A stretch of 64,000 bases of DNA, taken from assembly GCF_025655475.1 (NCBI RefSeq), contig NZ_JAHTIK010000001.1:7474604-7538603 (forward strand), given 5' to 3'. Made by a program: the position numbers and the translations under genes. The stretch is from Kitasatospora sp. DSM 101779. Lineage in GTDB: Bacteria; Actinomycetota; Actinomycetes; Streptomycetales; Streptomycetaceae. This document shows positions 59,058 to 64,000 of this stretch, piece after piece. Each line of letters starts with the position of its first letter. Position 1 is the first letter of the stretch. The notes under the pieces are model-generated. The model ran no database searches. It saw only the letters and a program-made list of their open reading frames with translations, and was not told the origin of the DNA.

Positions 59058-60667
59058 GTCCACCGCCCGCTGCCGAAGGCGGCCGCGCCTGCCAGGAAGC
59101 GTTCGCGCAGTTCGTGCCGCCGGACCTTCCCGGTACCGGTGCGCGGCACGGCGTCCCAGCCGACCACCACCGGTTCGGCGAGCGGCGGCAGGTCGTGGAC
59201 GGCCCGCCGCCAGCGTTCGCCGTCGAGCTCGCCGCTGCCGGTGACCAGCACCGGCAGCGGGCGGCCGCCGGCGACGGCGAGCAGCACCGCCTCCTCGACG
59301 TCCGGCAGCCGGTCGTGCAGCACGTCCTCGACCTCGACGCAGCTCATCCCCGGGACCATGTCCACCTCGCGGTCGAGCAGCAGCAGCCGCCCGTCCCGGG
59401 TGCGGACACCGAGGTCGCCGGTGTTGAACCACGGCCCGGCCGCCTTCGCCTCCCAGCGCTCGGACTCGCCCAGGTACCCGAGGCAGCGGGCTCCCGTCCG
59501 GGTCAGCACCAGACCGCGCTCGCCGCGCCGCACGGGCGCCATGGTGACGGGGTCGACCACCTTGAGGCGCACCCAGCCGGGCAGCGGCCGACCGAGGTCC
59601 CGGGTGGTCGGGTGGCGCTGCTCGAGGTCGGCCAGCGCCCTGCGGGTGAGGAAGCGGAAGGTGAGCGGCCCGGTCTCGGTCTGCCCCCAGCCCTGCATCC
59701 ACAGCGGACGGCGCCGCTCGGAGGCGGCCAGGAAGGCCCGGACGGTCGGCGGGTGCATCGCGTCGAAGGTGGAGATGTACAACCGCACGTCGCGGAACGG
59801 GTTCTGCGGCTCGGCGGCCAGCCGCTGCCAGCGGACGTAGGTGGAGGGCAGTGCCTCCAGGACGGTCGGCGGGTGGCTGCGCAGCAGCGCGGCGGCGGTC
59901 GAGGGGTCGGAGTCCGGCAGGATCGCGAAGGTGCCGGGCGCCCGCCAGAACGCGCTGGCCGTCCAGGTGACGGCGCGGCCGTGGGCGAAGGAGATCGCGC
60001 TGGCGACGGTGTCCTCGCGGCGGGCGGAGAGCACCGGCCAGCGGCGCGCCTCGAAGGCAGCCAGCCGGCGGATCAGGGTGCGGGTCGAGTGCACCACCAG
60101 CTTGGGCACGCCGGTGGTGCCCGAGGTGTGGTTGACCGTCAGCGGCGCGTCGTCGGGGCGGCGGTGCACGGCGGGCACGGGGTGGCCGCGCAGCTCGTCC
60201 GGGGTGAGGGCGCCCTCGGCCGGGCCGTCCAGGCAGACGGTGCGGCGGGCGTGGCGGGTGAGGTCGTGGCCGGCCGCCCGGCCGCTGCCCAGGACGTCCC
60301 GCTGCGTCACCAGCACGGCGGGCTCCAGCCGCTCCAGCAGCACGGCAAGGCTGTCCGGGGGCACCCGGTCGGAGAGCAGCGCCGGTACCGCGCCGATCCG
60401 GACGGCCGCGCAGGCGAGCAGCACGTAGTCCCAGTGGTTGCGCTTCACGACCGCCACCCGGTCACCGGGCCGCGCGCCCGCGGCGGCCAGGCAGGCCGCG
60501 GTCTCCCGGACGAGGCCGGCGAGTTGCTCGGTCGACCAGCTGCTGCCGCCGTCCGGGAAGAGGTCCAGCGGGCGGCCGAGTTCGACCCGGATCGGCGGCC
60601 GGCGCTCGGCCAGCACCTCGAACAGCGGGCCCAGGTCCAGCGGCAGGGGCTTCATCGGGGAGGTCAC
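59054..60667 (-). CDS. Adenylate-forming (ANL) acyl ligase 2
   Basis: 537 residues with a canonical A3 loop LTVNHTSGTTGVPKLVVH, A5-like MQGWGQTETGP, A7 WFNTGDLGVRTRDGRLLLLDREVDMV and A10 PRTGTGKVRR. It activates a carboxylic acid as acyl-AMP/CoA. GTG 60667 overlaps the UbiA stop as GTGA. The aromatic or fatty acid specificity cannot be read. In the same transcript as a UbiA enzyme and FAD oxidase it may activate an aromatic acid that becomes prenylated, or the reverse. Confidence 0.9.
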   Translation of the reverse strand: MTSPMKPLPLDLGPLFEVLAERRPPIRVELGRPLDLFPDGGSSWSTEQLAGLVRETAACLAAAGARPGDRVAVVKRNHWDYVLLACAAVRIGAVPALLSDRVPPDSLAVLLERLEPAVLVTQRDVLGSGRAAGHDLTRHARRTVCLDGPAEGALTPDELRGHPVPAVHRRPDDAPLTVNHTSGTTGVPKLVVHSTRTLIRRLAAFEARRWPVLSARREDTVASAISFAHGRAVTWTASAFWRAPGTFAILPDSDPSTAAALLRSHPPTVLEALPSTYVRWQRLAAEPQNPFRDVRLYISTFDAMHPPTVRAFLAASERRRPLWMQGWGQTETGPLTFRFLTRRALADLEQRHPTTRDLGRPLPGWVRLKVVDPVTMAPVRRGERGLVLTRTGARCLGYLGESERWEAKAAGPWFNTGDLGVRTRDGRLLLLDREVDMVPGMSCVEVEDVLHDRLPDVEEAVLLAVAGGRPLPVLVTGSGELDGERWRRAVHDLPPLAEPVVVGWDAVPRTGTGKVRRHELRERFLAGAAAFGSGRWT

Positions 60668-61641
60668 GACAGGCCCCCGGTGGCCAGGCCGGCGGCGGAC
60701 AGGTCGACGGCGACCAGCAGGGCGCAGCTCAGCCGGTGGAGGTGGATGCCGAGCCGCCGGGCGAGCAGGATCTCGCCCTCGACGAAGCCCCGGTACCACT
60801 GGCGGGCCCGCAGCACGATCACCGGCGCCATCACCAGCGGGAACCACCAGGGCGCCACACCCGTCACGGCCGAGCCGACCACCAGGGCCGTCTCCAGGGC
60901 CGAACAGCCGGCCACGAACAGCGCGTTGCCGCGCGGCGGGAGGAGCACGGCGGCCGTCCTGCGGCCGACCGCGCGGTCGCCCGGGATGTCGTTGGTGTTG
61001 GAGTAGACGCCGAACAGCATGGGGCCGAGGCCGAACACCAGCGCCTGCACGGCGACGAAGCCGTCGAACCGGCCGGTCAGCAGCCCATACAGCGGCAGGA
61101 CGAACAGCCAGCCCAGGGCAGCGAGGAAGAACTCCTGGAAGCCGTTGTAGCTGATCCGCAGCCACCACGAGTACTGGAAGCCGAAGACCGTCAGCGCGAG
61201 CACGCCGGCCACCGCCCAGAGCGGGCGGGCCGGGGCCAGGGCCAGTGCGGCCAGCCAGCAGAGCGCGCAGGCCGCGGTCGACAGCCAGCCGAACCGGATC
61301 GCCTGCGGCTCGGTGAGCGTGCCGGCGATCAGCGGCTTGCGGGCCAGCCGGCGGGCGGGCGCGTCCGGGCCGTAGTTGACCGCGTCGCTGCCGTCCCGGT
61401 AGCCGGTGACGTCGTCGAAGGTGCACATCGCGGCACTCATCGCGATCTCGCCGGCGAGGAAGAGCAGCAATACGGCGACGGTCACCGCGGCGCTCGCGGG
61501 CGAGCCCTGGGGCAGCACCGTGGCGGCCACCAGCGGGACGCTCAAGTAGTAGTCGTAGATGTCGAGTTTGGCCAGCCGGGCATAGGCCCGCCAGGCGATC
61601 GGTGGTGACTCGGGGACGGCCGGTGCGGCGGCGTGCTCCAC
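60664..61641 (-). CDS. UbiA family prenyltransferase
   Basis: 325 residues, eight or nine transmembrane helices. The first Asp-rich motif is in MCTFDDVTGYRDGSD and the second in YSNTNDIPGDRAVGRRT, both required for Mg-prenyl-PP binding. It attaches an isoprenyl chain to an acceptor in the membrane. It is the first gene of the second minus unit; GTG 61641 after GAGAGGA. The acceptor may be an aromatic or polar sugar-like head made by the other enzymes. Confidence 0.92.
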   Translation of the reverse strand: MEHAAAPAVPESPPIAWRAYARLAKLDIYDYYLSVPLVAATVLPQGSPASAAVTVAVLLLFLAGEIAMSAAMCTFDDVTGYRDGSDAVNYGPDAPARRLARKPLIAGTLTEPQAIRFGWLSTAACALCWLAALALAPARPLWAVAGVLALTVFGFQYSWWLRISYNGFQEFFLAALGWLFVLPLYGLLTGRFDGFVAVQALVFGLGPMLFGVYSNTNDIPGDRAVGRRTAAVLLPPRGNALFVAGCSALETALVVGSAVTGVAPWWFPLVMAPVIVLRARQWYRGFVEGEILLARRLGIHLHRLSCALLVAVDLSAAGLATGGLS

Positions 61642-61864
61642 GGGATCGCTGTCCTCTCAACGGCGGCCGGAACCCGGGGCGGAGCGCCGCGGGGGGCCGG
61701 AGAAACGGGCCGACCGCGCTGACGGTGCGCCAATTCGCCGTGGCGGACGGTGGGTCGGCGATCTCATGATGGCATATCGAGACCGTTCGGATGCATTTCT
61801 GTGATGAGCGCAGAAATGGGGCGGCCCGCAGGAGTGTTCGTCTGCGGACCGCCCGTTGCGCGAA

Positions 61865-62197
61865 TTACGCCGAGAAGCTGCCCGCGCCGCCCGGGACGTG
61901 CGTGCCGTAGCCCGGCTGGACGGACAGGCTCGGTCCGAGGCAGAACGGGTTGCCGTAGACCTTCACCGGACGGTCGGTCTGGTTCATCAGTACATGGGCC
62001 AGGGTGGGCAGTTGGTTGCATCCGGACGGGTCGGTGTACACGTCCAGCGGCTGGAGCTCGGTGGAGAACACCGTCACCGTGCCGGGGGCCGCCCGTGGGG
62101 CGGGGGTCGCACCGGTGAGCGCCAGAACGGCGCCAGCGGCGGCCAGGGAGACCAGGAATTCTCGCACGATCATCCTTGCTGTCGATCGGCCCCGCAT
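61865..62197 (-). CDS. Small secreted protein of unknown function
   Basis: 110 residues from ATG 62197: signal peptide (IVREFLVSLAAAGAVLALTG, cleavage near ATPAPRAAP) and mature part VTVFSTELQPLDVYTDPSGC, LMNQTDRPVKVYGNPFCLGP, ending GYGTHVPGGAGSFSA. Two Cys may pair. I recognise a conserved streptomycete secreted protein without function. Starts at 62218 or 62233 would lengthen the N-terminus; the SD is weak for all. Confidence 0.7.
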   Translation of the reverse strand: MRGRSTARMIVREFLVSLAAAGAVLALTGATPAPRAAPGTVTVFSTELQPLDVYTDPSGCNQLPTLAHVLMNQTDRPVKVYGNPFCLGPSLSVQPGYGTHVPGGAGSFSA

Positions 62198-62547
62198 TCT
62201 TCGCGGGATCGCCTCCATCGATATCGTGCGCATACGTTGGAGTTCCATTCGCAGTGTCGGGCAATCACCCGCCCGGCGCAGGGAATCGAATCCGCGTACG
62301 GCAGCCCGGCCGCGCAGACGAGGGGCCGGGCGGGCCCGGTGGCGGCGTCCGGTCGGGTGACACGCGACCACCACCGATCGGCGGTCGGCGGCAATGCGTC
62401 CCCGGCCGCGTACGGTCGTTCCGGACGGACCCGCCCCGCGGCCCGGCACGCCCAGGCAGTGGCGTCGGCAGCGGCACCGGCCCGAGCGGCGCCGTCCGGG
62501 AGGCGCCGCCCCGGACGGCGCCGGCGGGACGAGCGCAGGAGGCACCC
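62198..62547. other. Divergent promoter region
   Basis: 350 bases between the secreted protein and the YhgE/Pip-type gene; no clear promoter or operator was found. Confidence 0.45.
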
Positions 62548-63900
62548 ATGACACCGCCCACCCCGCCCGGCACGGCCGAGCCGCCCGCGGAACCCGCCGC
62601 CCCGCCCCCGTCCGGCAAGGGCGCGACCGCGCTCCAGGTACTGCGCAACCCCAGGATCTGGATCCTCCCGACCGTGCTGACCGGTGTGGTCGCGCTGCTG
62701 CTGTCCCTGCTCTACATGGGCGGCATCCTCAACCCCCGGATCGACCTGCACCGGGTGCCGGTCGGCCTGGTCAACGCCGACAAGGGCGCCACCGTCGACG
62801 GCAAGCAGCAGAACCTCGGGGCGAGCATCACCGCCGCCGTCGCCGCCGCACCCGACCCGGACGAACGGGTCAACTGGCAGGTCCTCAGCCCCGACCAGGC
62901 ACAGGAGAAACTCGCCTCCAACCAGCTGTACGGCGCGCTGCTGATCCCCGAGGACTTCACCGCCGCCGTCGCAGGGCTCGGCCAGCCGCCGACCGGCTCG
63001 CCCGCCCGACCCACCGCCGTCGTCCTCACCAACCCCGGTTCCGGCAGCCTCGCCTCCTCCTTCGCCAGCTCGATCGCCACCGACGCCGCCCACCGCGCCT
63101 CGCTGGACCTCGGCAAGCAGCTCACCGCCACCGCCGCGCAGCGTGCCTCCCAGCAGGGCACCCAGGTCTCCAACCCGTCGGCCCTGCTGCTGGCCGACCC
63201 GATCACCGTCGAGACCCGGGTCGGCCACCCCATCGGCCCGCACAGCGGCCTCGGCCTCAGCGCCTTCTACTACACCCTGCTGCTGGTGCTCGCCGGGTTC
63301 CTCGGCGGCAACGTCATCGGCAACGGCGTCGACGTCGCCCTCGGCTACACCGACAACGAACTCGGCCCGTGGCACACCCGCCGGCGCACCGTCCCGATCA
63401 CCCGCCGCCGGACATGGGTGGTCAAGTCGGTGATGAGCGTCGGGATCTCGCTGCTCACCTCGGCCGTCATCATGCTGGCCACCGTCTCGATCCTCGGCAT
63501 GGACGCCTCGCACCTGCCGCTGCTCTTCGTGTTCTCCTTCTGCGCCAGCGCCGCCGTCGGCCTGGGCGTGCAGGCGATCAACGCCACCTTCGGCGGGATC
63601 GGGCAGCTGGTCAGCATGTTCGTGTTCATCGTGCTGGCCCTGCCGTCCTCCGGGGCCACCATCCCGCTGCAGGCGCTGCCGGACTTCTACCGGTTCCTGG
63701 CCCGGTTCGAGCCCATGCGGCAGCTCAGCGACGGCATCCGGGCGATCCTCTACTTCGACGCCCGGGCCGACGCCGGACTCTCCCGCGCGTGGATCATGAT
63801 CGGGGTCGGAACGGTCCTCGCCCTGCTGCTCGGCTGGGCGATGACCAGCTACTACGACCGCAAGGGCCTGACCCGGCTCGCCGCCGAGGCCTCCGCCTGA
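62548..63900 (+). CDS. YhgE/Pip or SNG1-type membrane protein (ABC-2-like)
   Basis: 450 residues. One N-terminal helix (IWILPTVLTGVVALLLSLLY), a large extracellular domain (PVGLVNADKGATVDGKQQNLG, LYGALLIPEDFTA) and five to six C-terminal helices (LSAFYYTLLLVLAGFLGGNVIG, GISLLTSAVIMLATVSILGM, LLLGWAMTSYYDR). The VGLVNADKG motif is typical of YhgE/Pip and the DUF3533/SNG1 families. It may export lipid or drug. ATG 62548 with AGGAGG upstream. Position next to the biosynthetic cluster hints at product export, but it is a separate unit. Confidence 0.85.
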   Translation: MTPPTPPGTAEPPAEPAAPPPSGKGATALQVLRNPRIWILPTVLTGVVALLLSLLYMGGILNPRIDLHRVPVGLVNADKGATVDGKQQNLGASITAAVAAAPDPDERVNWQVLSPDQAQEKLASNQLYGALLIPEDFTAAVAGLGQPPTGSPARPTAVVLTNPGSGSLASSFASSIATDAAHRASLDLGKQLTATAAQRASQQGTQVSNPSALLLADPITVETRVGHPIGPHSGLGLSAFYYTLLLVLAGFLGGNVIGNGVDVALGYTDNELGPWHTRRRTVPITRRRTWVVKSVMSVGISLLTSAVIMLATVSILGMDASHLPLLFVFSFCASAAVGLGVQAINATFGGIGQLVSMFVFIVLALPSSGATIPLQALPDFYRFLARFEPMRQLSDGIRAILYFDARADAGLSRAWIMIGVGTVLALLLGWAMTSYYDRKGLTRLAAEASA

Positions 63901-64000
63901 CGCCGTCCGCCGGCTCGGCCGTCCGCCGGCCCGGCCGGGACCGGCGAACGGGCCGCCCGGGACGGCCGGCGGGGGCGGCCCGATCGGCTGCGCATCAGGG
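63901..64000. other. Window end, non-coding
   Basis: G/C-rich short inverted repeats (GGCCGTCCGCCGGC-like) that may terminate the preceding gene; nothing else is visible. Confidence 0.4.

Overview
The window is high-GC DNA with strong third-position GC bias, many GTG starts and frequent ATGA or GTGA stop/start overlaps. Together with a SapA-like spore-associated protein, 2-methylisoborneol genes, a resuscitation-promoting-factor-type protein and a typical interspersed Streptomyces repeat, this points to a streptomycete (Streptomyces or a close relative such as Kitasatospora). No rRNA, tRNA or CRISPR was found.

Region 1 (1-7,000) is a reactive-sulfur stress module. It holds a membrane rhodanese, a TauE/SafE exporter, a CstB-like persulfide dioxygenase/rhodanese fusion, a thioredoxin, a CsoR-family regulator with the Cys-Cys (CstR-like) pattern, and a 55-residue Cys-rich protein. 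Five ATACCC-N4-GGGTAT type palindromes lie in front of these units, so they look like one regulon. The last palindrome is followed by six tandem copies of an octamer resembling its arm. Region 2 (7,290-13,450) carries a two-domain universal stress protein and a tightly coupled group 3b-type [NiFe] hydrogenase operon (Fe-S beta, a cyclic-nucleotide-binding-fold protein, flavin gamma, small subunit, large subunit, maturation endopeptidase).

Region 3 (13,980-30,000) is mixed housekeeping and accessory DNA: a VIT-type metal transporter, a WYL regulator with a divergent two-gene unit, an Rpf-LysM protein and an ABC exporter pair. A complete IS5-type insertion sequence follows; its TGA target duplication coincides with the stop codon of the ABC permease gene. 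Next come a 5'-truncated darcynin gene, a frameshifted integrase remnant, and a DHA2 efflux pump with a divergent TetR gene and two near-palindromic operators. Region 4 (28,500-32,500) is the 2-methylisoborneol cluster: GPP methyltransferase, 2-MIB synthase with a long disordered N-terminal domain, and a family 2B encapsulin shell protein, i.e. a terpene-cyclase nanocompartment.

Region 5 (33,260-44,900) has secreted and envelope proteins (lectin, SapA-like protein, lipoprotein, membrane proteins), a GH15 glycosidase, an EF-hand protein and several unassigned genes. Region 6 (44,960-61,640) is the most intriguing part. It is a 14-gene putative biosynthetic cluster with a sugar or cyclitol amination set (two Gfo/Idh/MocA oxidoreductases, sugar isomerase, Ldh-type oxidoreductase, two DegT aminotransferases, M20 amidohydrolase) joined to a lipid or acyl set (two adenylate-forming ligases, family III CoA-transferase-like protein, methyltransferase, FAD oxidoreductase, UbiA prenyltransferase). 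It has no PKS, NRPS or glycosyltransferase in view, and I do not recognise it as a known pathway. A secreted protein and a YhgE/Pip-type membrane protein close the window.
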